Below, piece after piece: positions 43,059 through 51,494 of a stretch of DNA of 64,000 bases. The position numbers were made by a program, and so were the translations under genes. The DNA is from CAWEBF01 sp963807235 (lineage in GTDB: Bacteria > Acidobacteriota > Vicinamibacteria > Vicinamibacterales > UBA2999). Within the stretch, counting starts at the first letter, position 1. Each line of letters opens with the position of its first letter. The stretch spans positions 248,001 through 312,000 of the forward strand of contig CAWEBF010000015.1 of NCBI GenBank assembly GCA_963807235.1. The letters are read 5' to 3'. The notes under the pieces were generated by a model. That model saw nothing but the letters and a program-made list of their open reading frames with translations. It was not told the origin of the DNA and did not search any database.

Positions 43059-44336
43059 TCAGCGGCTGGCGCCCAGCAACCGATCGCGGAGACGGCGCGG
43101 CACGTCCGCTTCCACCATGGTCCGGCCACCGGAGGTGGTCTGGCTGATGACGAGACCCACGCGATAGAGCTGGGCGATATGCGCGCGGTCCGAGGGATCG
43201 CCCGCGTCGAAGCTCAGCGTCACGCGCATCACATCGAGCCCCAACGCAGCCGCCAGGCGGTCCAGCAGCGCGTCGATGCCCGCGCCCGTACGTGCCGACA
43301 ACAGCACAGCCGTGTCGAACTGCGCGGTTATCCGCGCGGCGGCAGCGGCATCGATGGCATCCACCTTGTTGTAGACCTCAATGATCTCCACATCCTCGGC
43401 TCCCACCTCGGACAGGACGCGGCGGACGGCCGCTACCTGCCGGTCCCGCTCGGGATGGCTGGCGTCGATGACATGGAGCAGCAGGTCGGCCTCAGTCACT
43501 TCTTCCAACGTGGCGCGAAACGCCGCCACCAGCGCATGCGGCAGCCGGTCGATGAAGCCCACGGTGTCGGACAGCAGCAGCTCCCCGCCGCCTGGCAGGC
43601 GCACCTGGCGCGTCAACGGGTCCAGCGTGACGAAGAGCGCATTCGACGCCACCGCCCGCTCGCGCGCCAGCCGGTTGAACAGCGTCGTTTTGCCGGCGTT
43701 GGTGTAGCCCACCAGGGCCACCATGGGCATCGACTCCTTCTGCCGGCGATCCCGAGTCTGGGAACGGCGCTGCCGGACGTGGTCGATCTCCTTCTGGAGC
43801 GACTCGATCCGAGTACGGATCCTGCGCCGGTCGGTCTCGAGCTTCGTCTCACCGGGGCCGCGAGTGCCGATGCCGCCACCGAGCCTGGACAAAGCCGTAC
43901 TGGACCCCGCCAGCCGCGGGAGGATGTACTTGAGCTGCGCCAGCTCCACTTGCCGCTTGCCCTCGCGGGTGCGCGCGCGTCGCGCGAAGATGTCCAGGAT
44001 GAGCTGCGTGCGATCGATGACCTTGCGGTCGAGTCCATCGCCGAGGTGCCGCAGCTGGCTCGGCGAGAGCTCGTTGTCCACAACGACCAGATCCACGTCG
44101 CTTTCGTCGCACGCAACGGCCAGGCTCTGGACCTTGCCCTTGCCGATGAAAGTCGCGGGATCGGGCGCACGCCGTTCCTGCAACGTGGAGAACACGACCG
44201 TGGCTCCCGCGGCGTCCACCAGGCCAGCCAACTCTCGCAGCGACGCTTCGGAATGGTCGCGGCCGTTGCCGCCGGTGACGACGCCAACGAGTGCCGCACG
44301 CTCGGCTGATGGCGTAGGCGTACGACGGGCCGTCAT
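43059..44336 (-). CDS. hflX: Ribosome-associated GTPase HflX
   Basis: The 425-residue protein has the HflX N-terminal domain (ASLRELAGLVDAAGATVVFS; ATFIGKGKVQSL; DLVVVDNELSPSQLRHLGD), the coiled-coil linker (LGGGIGTRGPGETKLETDRR) and the GTPase domain: P-loop VALVGYTNAGKTTLFNRL, G3 LLLSDTVGFIDRLPH, G4 VYNKVDAID. HflX rescues stalled or heat-shocked ribosomes by splitting the subunits. ATG 44336 is preferred over the longer reading, which adds unrelated residues. The PgsA-like gene follows directly downstream. No hfq gene is next to it. Confidence 0.95.
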   Translation of the reverse strand: MTARRTPTPSAERAALVGVVTGGNGRDHSEASLRELAGLVDAAGATVVFSTLQERRAPDPATFIGKGKVQSLAVACDESDVDLVVVDNELSPSQLRHLGDGLDRKVIDRTQLILDIFARRARTREGKRQVELAQLKYILPRLAGSSTALSRLGGGIGTRGPGETKLETDRRRIRTRIESLQKEIDHVRQRRSQTRDRRQKESMPMVALVGYTNAGKTTLFNRLARERAVASNALFVTLDPLTRQVRLPGGGELLLSDTVGFIDRLPHALVAAFRATLEEVTEADLLLHVIDASHPERDRQVAAVRRVLSEVGAEDVEIIEVYNKVDAIDAAAAARITAQFDTAVLLSARTGAGIDALLDRLAAALGLDVMRVTLSFDAGDPSDRAHIAQLYRVGLVISQTTSGGRTMVEADVPRRLRDRLLGASR

Positions 44337-44385
44337 GTAGAAGGGATCGCTCGAAATCTTAACGTCACAATCGCCGCCGTTCCCG

Positions 44386-44520
44386 ATGAGCCGAAAGACT
44401 CCTACGCGGAAGCCCAAGCTTCCTCGCGCGCCGCTACCCAAGAAGACCGGGGGCGCCCATGAAGACAAAACCAGGCGCCCCTGGCGGGAACGAAAACACA
44501 AGGGACGGATGGAGGAGTAG
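44386..44520 (+). CDS. 44-residue highly basic small protein
   Basis: A short frame from ATG 44386 to TAG 44520 reads MSRKTPTRKPKLPRAPLPKK, TGGAHEDKTRRPWRE and RKHKGRMEE. It has at least 15 lysines or arginines in 44 residues, and I recall similar short proteins (PLPKxxGGAH) in many bacteria, so I think it is a real gene. It could bind nucleic acid. It starts 50 bases from the divergent hflX start and is followed by a heptad array. Confidence 0.55.
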   Translation: MSRKTPTRKPKLPRAPLPKKTGGAHEDKTRRPWRERKHKGRMEE

Positions 44521-44531
44521 GGCGCCGGCAT

Positions 44532-44590
44532 GGGCTCTGGCTCTGGCTCTAGGCTTTGGGCTCTAGGCAGAACCGGAGACTGGAGACTTC
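44532..44590. repeat. Double tandem array S7 between convergent genes
   Basis: From the left: GGCTCT, GGCTCT, GGCTCTA, GGCTTTG, GGCTCTA (6- and 7-base units). From the right, on the minus strand: AGTCTCC, AGTCTCC, GGTTCTG. The GGCTCTA class follows the small plus-strand gene, the AGTCTCC class follows the minus-strand MFS gene, as in arrays S6 and S8. Confidence 0.75.
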
Positions 44591-44597
44591 GGTCCCC

Positions 44598-45812
44598 CTA
44601 ATACTCATCCACAGACGCTGCCGTTTCGAGCCGTCCAGAGTCCGCCATCACCCGCCGCACGACGATCGCCAGTCCTGCCAGCACCACGACGCCCCCGACG
44701 AACACGACGCGCATGCTTTGCGCCGCCACCAGTCCAGCGATCATCGACCCGGCGGCTGATCCGATGAGCGAGGCGCCCGTGAGGAACCCGAAACTCGCGC
44801 CGTGCGCTTCGACGGGAATCACGGCGCCGGCCGCGGTAAAGGCCGCCGTCGTGGCGACGCCGATGCTTCCGCCGACGATGCAGATGGCGACGATGAGCGC
44901 CCACTGCTCGGAGGTCGAGGCAAACCACGCCAGCGCGGTCGCCCCGAGCAGCGCCGCGCCGGTGATCACCATCCGCGCGGTCGCCTGCGCCAGGGCCGCG
45001 GCCACGAGCTGGTTGCCCGCCGCGCCCGAAAGCGCCAGCAGCGAGAACAGTACGCCCACGAGGCGGGTCGCGGACGTCGGGTCGTACCCCAGGGTCTCGA
45101 GGTGCAGCAGCAGGATGGGCCCCAGCGAGCGGTCCACCATCTGCAGGCCGAAGATCACGATCATCAGCAGCAGGAAATTTTCGAAGGCCAGGATGTTCGA
45201 GAAGGCCACGGGGGCGGTGCCCCTCGTCGTCGCGGCGGGGCTGGGCGGCTCCCGGTAGAGATACGAGAACAACACGAACGCCAGCCCGTAGACCAGGGCG
45301 GCCACCAGGAACGTGTTGCGCAGGCCGACGACGGGGGACAGGAGCCCTCCGACCACAGGGCCGAACGCCGGCGCCAGTCGCTGCGCCGTCTGCACCCACC
45401 CGATGGCCGACGCCATCTTCTCCCGCGGGGCGGATCGCGCGGCCATCGCGATCGCCAGCGCGCCGTAGCCCGCCACCAGCCCCTGCACCGCGCGCAGGGC
45501 AAAGAGCTGCCAGGCCTGCGTGGCGATCGCCATCAGGCCCATCACCAGCACGAAGCTGGACAGCGAACGCTGCACCAGAATCTTGTTGCCGAACCGGTCG
45601 CCCACACGGCCCCACAGGGGCGCGCACAGCGCCGCCACGAGCGGCGTCACCCCCAGCGTGACGCCCGTCCACACGGCTACGGTGCCGACGTCGGTCTCGC
45701 CGAGCGCCTGGAAATGCAGGGCCAGAAACGGCATCACCAGCGTGAAGCCGGTGAAGCCCACGAACGAGGCCACCATCAGGGCGGCCTGGTTCCGATGCCA
45801 GGAAGGGGCCAA
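44598..45812 (-). CDS. MFS transporter
   Basis: The 404-residue protein shows about twelve hydrophobic helices and the MFS loop-2 motif GRVGDRFGNKILVQRSL. The N-terminus reads FVGFTGFTLVMPFLALHFQA and the fifth helix carries the drug-antiporter-type GPVVGGLLSP motif, so a multidrug or metabolite efflux role is plausible but the substrate is unknown. The TTG at 45812 touches the stop codon of glpX, so the two genes are likely co-translated; an ATG 12 codons later is an alternative start. Confidence 0.88.
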   Translation of the reverse strand: MAPSWHRNQAALMVASFVGFTGFTLVMPFLALHFQALGETDVGTVAVWTGVTLGVTPLVAALCAPLWGRVGDRFGNKILVQRSLSSFVLVMGLMAIATQAWQLFALRAVQGLVAGYGALAIAMAARSAPREKMASAIGWVQTAQRLAPAFGPVVGGLLSPVVGLRNTFLVAALVYGLAFVLFSYLYREPPSPAATTRGTAPVAFSNILAFENFLLLMIVIFGLQMVDRSLGPILLLHLETLGYDPTSATRLVGVLFSLLALSGAAGNQLVAAALAQATARMVITGAALLGATALAWFASTSEQWALIVAICIVGGSIGVATTAAFTAAGAVIPVEAHGASFGFLTGASLIGSAAGSMIAGLVAAQSMRVVFVGGVVVLAGLAIVVRRVMADSGRLETAASVDEY

Positions 45813-46772
45813 CTAGAAGCGGATCTTGACCGAGCCCTCCGCCTGGGAGGACACGTGAATGCTGTCGATGAACCGCACACGGCGCGGTTGTGTCTGCATC
45901 ACCAGCGAGACGGTGCGGGTGCCGTCGCCGAAGAAGCGCACGCCCTTCATCAGCGATCCGTCGGTCACGCCGGTGGCCGCGAAGATGATGTTCTTGCCCG
46001 GGGCAAGGTCCCTGGACTTGTAGATGCGTCTGAAGTCGGTGATGCCCATGGCGCGGCACCGCGCCTCGTGCTCGGGTGTGTCCACCACCAGGCGGGCGAG
46101 AATCTCGCCGCCCAGACAGCGAACGGCCGCCGCCGTGAGCACGCCCTCGGGCGCGCCGCCGATGCCCATCACGGCGTGGACGCCGCTGCCGATCACGGCC
46201 GCCGTGATGCCGGCCGAGAGATCGCCGTCGCCGATCAGCCGGATGCGGGCGCCGGTGGCTCGAATCTCCTCGACCAGCTTCTCGTGCCGGGGCCGATCCA
46301 GGACGATGACGACCAGGTCCTGGATGCGGCGTCCCAGTGCCTGGGCGATTGCACGCAGGTTGAAGCGGACGGGGGCGTCCAGGTCCACGACGTCGATGGA
46401 GCTTGGCCCGACGATCAGCTTCTCCATGTAGAGGTCTGGCGCATGCAGCAAACCGCCGCTCTCCGACGCCGCCAGCACCGCCAGCGCGTTGGGCGCGCCG
46501 GTGGCACACAAGTTGGTGCCCTCCAGCGGGTCCACGGCGATGTCCACCGCGGGGTAGTGATGCCCGCCGGTGTCCTTCACCGCCATCCCCACCTTTTCGC
46601 CGATGAAGAGCATCGGCGCTTCGTCGCGCTCACCTTCCCCGATCACGATCGTGCCGTCGATCGGCACCGAATCCATCTCGTGGCGCATCGCCTCGACCGC
46701 GGCCTGGTCCGAGCCGTGCCGATCTCCCTGGCCCATCGTGTGGGCGCAGGCCACGGCGGCGCGCTCGACCAC
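45813..46772 (-). CDS. glpX: Fructose-1,6-bisphosphatase class II
   Basis: The enzyme hydrolyses fructose-1,6-bisphosphate in gluconeogenesis. Motifs are those of GlpX: GDRHGSDQAAVEAMRHEMD, GTIVIGEGERDEAPML, AVDIAVDPLEGTNLCATG (lithium-sensitive phosphatase DPLDGT-like site), MGIGGAPEGVLTAAA and FAATGVTDGSLMKGVRFFGD. The family N-terminus, normally MDRNLALEFVRVTE, is visible as DLSLDFLRVVERA upstream of the GTG at 46772, but no start codon lies in that frame. A GTG at 46854 in another frame could be the true start if one base is wrong near 46800. It overlaps or abuts the MFS gene. Confidence 0.92.
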   Translation of the reverse strand: MVERAAVACAHTMGQGDRHGSDQAAVEAMRHEMDSVPIDGTIVIGEGERDEAPMLFIGEKVGMAVKDTGGHHYPAVDIAVDPLEGTNLCATGAPNALAVLAASESGGLLHAPDLYMEKLIVGPSSIDVVDLDAPVRFNLRAIAQALGRRIQDLVVIVLDRPRHEKLVEEIRATGARIRLIGDGDLSAGITAAVIGSGVHAVMGIGGAPEGVLTAAAVRCLGGEILARLVVDTPEHEARCRAMGITDFRRIYKSRDLAPGKNIIFAATGVTDGSLMKGVRFFGDGTRTVSLVMQTQPRRVRFIDSIHVSSQAEGSVKIRF

Positions 46773-46860
46773 GCGCAGGAAGTCGAGGGACAGGTCCGAG
46801 TCAAGGAACGTGGCGTGTTCTTCCGTCGAGGGACTTGACGGTTCGTGTGGTCACGGTGCG

Positions 46861-48060
46861 TTACTCCACGGCCGGCAGCTCGCAGCGGCTCGGCTTGTCG
46901 GTGCGATAGCCCAGCAGATAGTCCGCCTGCATCAGCGTGTGGATCTCTCGAGTGCCCTCATAGATCACCGCGCCTTTACAGTTGCGGTAGAAGCGCCCCA
47001 CAGGATACTCGTCGGAATAGCCGTTGGCGCCGTGAATCTGCACCGCGTCGCCCGCGGCGCGCTCAGACGCCACGGTCGCGAACCACTTCGCGTGGCTCAC
47101 TTCGCGCGTGTTGCGGCGGCCGACGTTCTTGAGCCAGGCGGCGCGCAGCCACAGCAGCCGCGACGCCTGGTAGTCGGACTCCATGCGGGCGATCATCTCC
47201 TTCACCAGCTGGTGCTGGCCGATCTCCACGCCGAACGTGCGGCGCTCCCGGGCGTAAGCCACGCTGGCGTCGCGGCACGCGCGCACCAGGCCGCAGGCGC
47301 CGGCGGCCACCGTCAAACGGCCCTGGTCCAGCGCGAACATCGCGATCTTGAAGCCCTCCCCTTCGCGGCCCACCAGGTTCTCGACGGGCACTTCCACGTC
47401 GTCCATCTTGAAGAACCCGGTGTTGCCTGCCAGGATGCCCCATTTCTGGGTCAGCGTGCCGCTGGAGAAGCCCTTGAAGGCGCGCTCGATCATGAAGGCG
47501 CTGATGCCCGACGGGTCGCGCTGCCGCTTCTTCTCGAGATCGGTCCACGCGAAGACGAGGAAATGATCCGCCACGTCGGCGAGCGAGATCCACATCTTCT
47601 CGCCGGTCACCACGTAGCGGTCGCCACGGCGGATCGCCACCGTCTGGATGCCCCGGGCATCGCTGCCGGCCGAGGGCTCGGTCAGCCCGTAGGTGGCGAT
47701 CTTCTGCCCCTGGGCCTGCGGCACGAGATACCGCTGCTTCTGATCCTCGGTGCCCCACGCCAGCAGCGTCAGCGAATTGAGACCCACGTGGACCGACAGG
47801 ATCACGCGCAGCGACGTGTCCACGTACTCCAGCTCTTCGCTGGCCAAGCCCAGCGATACGTAATCCAGGCCGGCGCCGCCATACGCCGTCGGCACGCACA
47901 CGCCCAGCAGCCCCAGCGAGGCCATCTTCGGCAGCAGCGATGCGTCGAACTGGTGCGCGCGATCGAGCTCGCGGATGCGCGGCGCCACCTCGCGGCCCGC
48001 CCATTCGCGCACGCTCGACGTCAGGAGCTGGTGCTCCTCTGAGAGGTCGAAGTTGAGCAT
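46861..48060 (-). CDS. Acyl-CoA dehydrogenase
   Basis: The 399-residue flavoprotein reads FDLSEEHQLLTSSVREWAGR, GLLGVCVPTAYGGAGLDYVS, ATYGLTEPSAGSDARGIQT (FAD site), MWISLADVADHFLVFA, RRTFGVEIGQHQLVKEMIAR and, near the end, NCKGAVIYEGTREIHTLMQA, where the glutamate of YEGT is the catalytic base. It catalyses alpha,beta-dehydrogenation of acyl-CoA thioesters; the chain length is not determined. The start is ATG 48060 (a GTG precedes it). A degenerate palindromic element lies immediately upstream. Confidence 0.93.
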   Translation of the reverse strand: MLNFDLSEEHQLLTSSVREWAGREVAPRIRELDRAHQFDASLLPKMASLGLLGVCVPTAYGGAGLDYVSLGLASEELEYVDTSLRVILSVHVGLNSLTLLAWGTEDQKQRYLVPQAQGQKIATYGLTEPSAGSDARGIQTVAIRRGDRYVVTGEKMWISLADVADHFLVFAWTDLEKKRQRDPSGISAFMIERAFKGFSSGTLTQKWGILAGNTGFFKMDDVEVPVENLVGREGEGFKIAMFALDQGRLTVAAGACGLVRACRDASVAYARERRTFGVEIGQHQLVKEMIARMESDYQASRLLWLRAAWLKNVGRRNTREVSHAKWFATVASERAAGDAVQIHGANGYSDEYPVGRFYRNCKGAVIYEGTREIHTLMQADYLLGYRTDKPSRCELPAVE

Positions 48061-48063
48061 CAC

Positions 48064-48091
48064 AGTATCTTTTGGCCCCGCTTCGCGGGGC
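48064..48091 (-). repeat. Dispersed palindromic element, short copy F
   Basis: The minus strand reads GCCCCGC, loop GAA, GCGGGGC, followed by CAAAAGATACTG, matching the hairpin plus CAAAAGACACTG part of copy B. The inverted-repeat half is absent. It lies in the leader of the acyl-CoA dehydrogenase gene. Confidence 0.6.
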
Positions 48092-48157
48092 TGGACGCCT
48101 TGAACGGCCGCCCGCCAAGACTGCTTTCCTCAGCCATCGATGCGGCCATTCAAGACG

Positions 48158-48847
48158 TCAGATGGTGGGTGGTGCGGGCGGGTCGCCCGGCATGGGCTTG
48201 CGGAACAGCACCTCGCGCATGTGGCTCTTGAGCAGAAACTGATGCGTAATCCGCAGCGGCTCGAACATCTTCTGGATGTCGCGGTTCTGGAACGGCCGCT
48301 GCCTGCCGCGGGCGGCCGGATACGAGCGCTGCTGCAGCTTGGTGCCATCCACCACGACGTACTTGTTGTACGCCGCCGGCGGGGGCGCCTCCCCCTGCTT
48401 CAGGTCGTGGGTGTTGAAGAACGCGAACAGGAGACCGCCGGGCTTCATGGTCCGCGTCAACTGGCGGGCCAGGGGCACCGCGCTGGCTTTGTCCAGAAAA
48501 TCGAACAGATCCCAGCACAGAATGCCGTCGACGCTCTCGTCCGGGCGGGTGATCCGCGTCTCGAAGAAGCGCGGCAATTCCGCGATCCGGCGCTCCGACA
48601 CGTGCCGGTCGAGGTCCTTCGCGATGTCCTCGACGACAATCTTGCAGCCGAGACGCTCGCCGAAGAACGACACGTTGCTGCCGATCACGGGACCGAGATC
48701 GAGCAGTACGGGAGCGTCGCGGCCGGCCAGGCCGGCTACGAACTTCCCAAGCGCCTTCGTGGGTGACACGGGCGCCGACGACGTGGCGCCCGTACCCGAA
48801 TCGGGATCGACCCTCTTGAGGCGGGAGAACAGATCGGAAAGAGCCAC
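48158..48847 (-). CDS. SAM-dependent methyltransferase
   Basis: The 229-residue protein shows a class I methyltransferase fold: APVLLDLGPVIGSNVSFFGE (SAM loop), CKIVVEDIAKDLDRH, SVDGILCWDLFDFLDKASAV and MKPGGLLFAFFNTHDLKQ. No target is evident. It ends 26 bases from the bactofilin gene on the same strand, so the two may form an operon. The Pro-rich C-terminus (PMPGDPPAPPTI) is uncommon. Confidence 0.82.
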   Translation of the reverse strand: MALSDLFSRLKRVDPDSGTGATSSAPVSPTKALGKFVAGLAGRDAPVLLDLGPVIGSNVSFFGERLGCKIVVEDIAKDLDRHVSERRIAELPRFFETRITRPDESVDGILCWDLFDFLDKASAVPLARQLTRTMKPGGLLFAFFNTHDLKQGEAPPPAAYNKYVVVDGTKLQQRSYPAARGRQRPFQNRDIQKMFEPLRITHQFLLKSHMREVLFRKPMPGDPPAPPTI

Positions 48848-48873
48848 CGGCCGATCCGCACCCAGCGACGGGG

Positions 48874-49431
48874 TTAGTGCGCCGCCGGCTGTGCGGCCTG
48901 TGCGACGACGGGCTGGGCGGCGACGGCCGACTTCGACGAGTCCGCCGGCTTCGCCGATTCGCTCGGCTTGGCCCCGGCCAGCGCCTGACCACCCTTGCGC
49001 TGCATGTCCACGCTGCCGCGGAAATGGGCGCCCTCGGCGATGGCGACCTTCGGCGACACGATGTCGCCGTCGACCGATCCGCCGTCGCGGATGTCCACCT
49101 TCTCGGAGGCGGCAATGTTGCCGTTGACCTCGCCCAGGACGATCACGGCCTTGGCGAAGACCGCCGCCTTGATTCGCCCGTTGGGACCGATCGTCAGGAC
49201 GTTGTCCTTCAACTCGATCTTGCCTTCGACGTGGCCCTCGATCGTGAGGTCCTCGCTGCCGCTCAGCTCGCCCTTGATGACGACCGATTTACCGATGTTC
49301 ACAAGGTCCCTCTCAATCCGCCCGGAATCGGGCCTGGGCGCCGCCGCCGCGCTGGCTGGCGCGGTTGGAACAACCGGCGCCGCGGGGCTCGGCTGGTTGG
49401 TCGGCTTCACCGCTTCGTCACGCTTCCACAT
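48874..49431 (-). CDS. Bactofilin-family cytoskeletal protein
   Basis: The 185-residue protein has a short Pro-rich N-terminus, a central right-handed beta-helix rich in glycine turns (VIKGELSGSEDLTIEGHVEG; NVLTIGPNGRIKAAVFAKAV; GEVNGNIAASEKVDIRDGGS; VDGDIVSPKVAIAEGAHFRG) and an Ala/Lys-rich C-terminal tail. This is the bactofilin (DUF583) pattern: filament-forming proteins that organise cell-wall enzymes or cell poles. The start is ATG 49431. It diverges from the cysteine desulfurase gene. Confidence 0.9.
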   Translation of the reverse strand: MWKRDEAVKPTNQPSPAAPVVPTAPASAAAAPRPDSGRIERDLVNIGKSVVIKGELSGSEDLTIEGHVEGKIELKDNVLTIGPNGRIKAAVFAKAVIVLGEVNGNIAASEKVDIRDGGSVDGDIVSPKVAIAEGAHFRGSVDMQRKGGQALAGAKPSESAKPADSSKSAVAAQPVVAQAAQPAAH

Positions 49432-49610
49432 TTCGTGTCCTCCGCCTCGGTCGGGGGCCCGGAACTGGGTTGATCCCCGCAAAACGGGCCAAAAGGGCAG
49501 CGGGGGGGCTGCCTGGGGCGAGAGCCCACAGAGTATATCGGCCGTACGAAATTCTTGTCTAGTCACGCCACTACCGTCCTTTTCACAGGGTGTTACGATC
49601 ACGAGGATCC

Positions 49611-50777
49611 GTGAACCGTATTTACCTGGACCACAACGCCACGACCCCGGTGGCGTCCGCCTGCGTGGACGCCATGGCGGCGGCCCTGCGTGACGAATAC
49701 GGCAACCCCTCGAGCGTCCACCACTTCGGTCAAAAGGCCAAGGCGGCCATCGACGAGGCCCGCAGCGGTGTGGCCGACCTCATCAACGCAGACCCCTCCG
49801 AAGTCGTCTTTACAAGCGGAGGGACCGAGAGCGACAACTCGGCCCTCCGGGGCGCTGCAGAGGCCCTGGAGCCGGCTGGCCGCCGCCACCTGGTGGCCAG
49901 CACCATCGAGCACGAGGCCGTCCTGAACACCGTGAAGGCCCTGGGGCGGCGCGGATTCGAGGTCAGCTGGCTTCCGGTCGGCGAGACCGGCGTCATGGAC
50001 CCGGAGGCCCTGCGGACCCTGGTCGGGGACCGCACCGCGGTCGTGTCGGTCATGCACGCGAACAACGAGGTGGGCACCATCCAGCCCGTGGCAGAGTTGG
50101 CGCGGGTGGCCAGGGCCTGCGGCGCCATCGTCCACGTGGACGCCGTCCAGTCGGCCGGGAAGATCCCCCTCGACGTCAAGGCGCTGGGCGCGGACCTGGT
50201 GTCGATTTCCGCGCACAAGTTCTACGGCCCCAAGGGCATCGGCGCGCTCTGGATCCGGCGGGGGGTCCGGCTGGTCGCGACGAGCACCGGCGGACGGCAC
50301 GAGCGGGGCCGGCGGGCGGGCACGGAGAACGTGGCGGGCATCGTGGGCATGGGGGTGGCGGCGCGGCTGGCGCGTGGACACCAGGCCGAGGAGGCGGTTC
50401 GCCTCGCGGCGCTCCGCGATCGGCTCGAGGAGGGGATCCTCCGGAGCGTCAGCGGCACCGTGGTGAACGGGCAGCGCGACCGCCGCGTGCCCAACACCAG
50501 CAACATCAGCTTCGACCGCGTGGAGGCGGAGTCGCTCCTCATCGGGCTCGACCTGGCCGGCATCGCCGTGTCCACGGGCTCGGCCTGCTCGTCGGGCACG
50601 CTCGAGCCGTCGCACGTCCTCAAGGCCATGGGGTTCGCCCCGCACCGCACACAGAATTCGATCCGCTTCAGCCTGGGCGCCGCGAACACCGAGGCCGACG
50701 TCGATCGCACGATCGCCGTGCTGCCCGGCATCGTCGAGAAGCTGCGCAACCTGACGAGGAGCCCGGTCCGGGCGTAG
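49611..50777 (+). CDS. Cysteine desulfurase (NifS/IscS type)
   Basis: The 388-residue PLP enzyme moves sulfur from cysteine to acceptor proteins. It reads RIYLDHNATTPVASACVDAM, EYGNPSSVHHFGQKAKAAID, FTSGGTESDNSALRGAAEA, MHANNEVGTIQPVAELARV, VDAVQSAGKIPLDV, SAHKFYGPKGIGAL (Schiff-base lysine) and VSTGSACSSGTLEPSHVL, where the cysteine carries the persulfide. Start GTG 49611. In many bacteria this gene stands next to mnmA, which receives the sulfur; here mnmA follows 1.5 kb later on the same strand with two unrelated genes between. Confidence 0.95.
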   Translation: MNRIYLDHNATTPVASACVDAMAAALRDEYGNPSSVHHFGQKAKAAIDEARSGVADLINADPSEVVFTSGGTESDNSALRGAAEALEPAGRRHLVASTIEHEAVLNTVKALGRRGFEVSWLPVGETGVMDPEALRTLVGDRTAVVSVMHANNEVGTIQPVAELARVARACGAIVHVDAVQSAGKIPLDVKALGADLVSISAHKFYGPKGIGALWIRRGVRLVATSTGGRHERGRRAGTENVAGIVGMGVAARLARGHQAEEAVRLAALRDRLEEGILRSVSGTVVNGQRDRRVPNTSNISFDRVEAESLLIGLDLAGIAVSTGSACSSGTLEPSHVLKAMGFAPHRTQNSIRFSLGAANTEADVDRTIAVLPGIVEKLRNLTRSPVRA

Positions 50778-50938
50778 TGCTCCCTTCACAGGGCACGGCG
50801 GGGCATGCGGACTCGGGCTTGCGAAGAAATGTCGGACTCAGTGCGATCGGAGACTCCGCCGGTCGCCCGCTTTCCCCGTCATTGCGCCGACGACTACAGC
50901 GTGGCAGACGGCCATGGGGTGCTCGCTCGGAGGCGACC

Positions 50939-51481
50939 ATGAAATCCACACGGCTGCGTCCTGCGTTCACCGGTCTAGCCTTCGCGCTAATGTGGGCGAC
51001 GGCCGATGCTCAGCCGGTCGCCTCATCGCTCGCAGAACTGAAGGGACTGGTGAGCGAGGAGTCGACGGTAACGGTCACCGATGCGAAGGGGCGGGAGTTC
51101 CGCGGCAGGATTGCCGACGCCTCTGAATCGCTGCTCTCGATTCGGATCGGAAGCGACATTCGTCGATTCGACGCGGCGGACGTGCGCTCGGTTCGCGTCC
51201 GCAAAGAGGATGCGCTCGCCAACGGTGCGCTGATCGGCGCAGCGGTAGGTGGCGGCCTGACGTCGCTGCTGTTCCTCGATACCGAGTGCGGCGACGATCC
51301 GGCGTGCTACGGGGCAGTGGCAGTCTACGCAGGCTTCGGGGCCGTGGCTGGCCTCGGCATCGACGCGTTGATCCACGGCACTGTCGTCGCGTACACCGCG
51401 CCAGGCGCACAACAGCGCGTCAGGGTGGCCCCGATGGTTGCGCGCGGTCGGAGAGGTGTGTGGTTGACGATCGCATTCTGA
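50939..51481 (+). CDS. Exported hypothetical protein with glycine-zipper segment
   Basis: The 180-residue protein has a signal peptide (TGLAFALMWATADAQ) and a small beta-domain (ELKGLVSEESTVTVTDAKGR, then DIRRFDAADVRSVRVRKED) reminiscent of Sm-like or PRC-type domains found in acidobacterial exported proteins. A glycine-rich hydrophobic stretch follows (ANGALIGAAVGGGLTSLL; VAVYAGFGAVAGLGIDALI). No family name is secure. Less extreme codon use and its place between nifS-type and mnmA genes suggest that it was inserted later. Confidence 0.6.
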   Translation: MKSTRLRPAFTGLAFALMWATADAQPVASSLAELKGLVSEESTVTVTDAKGREFRGRIADASESLLSIRIGSDIRRFDAADVRSVRVRKEDALANGALIGAAVGGGLTSLLFLDTECGDDPACYGAVAVYAGFGAVAGLGIDALIHGTVVAYTAPGAQQRVRVAPMVARGRRGVWLTIAF

Positions 51482-51494
51482 GCGTGAGGCACCA

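Noticed and set aside
47063..48118. Arg-rich minus-strand frame within the acyl-CoA dehydrogenase gene
   Set aside because: It lies in another frame of a gene with full-length family identity and has no recognisable domain.
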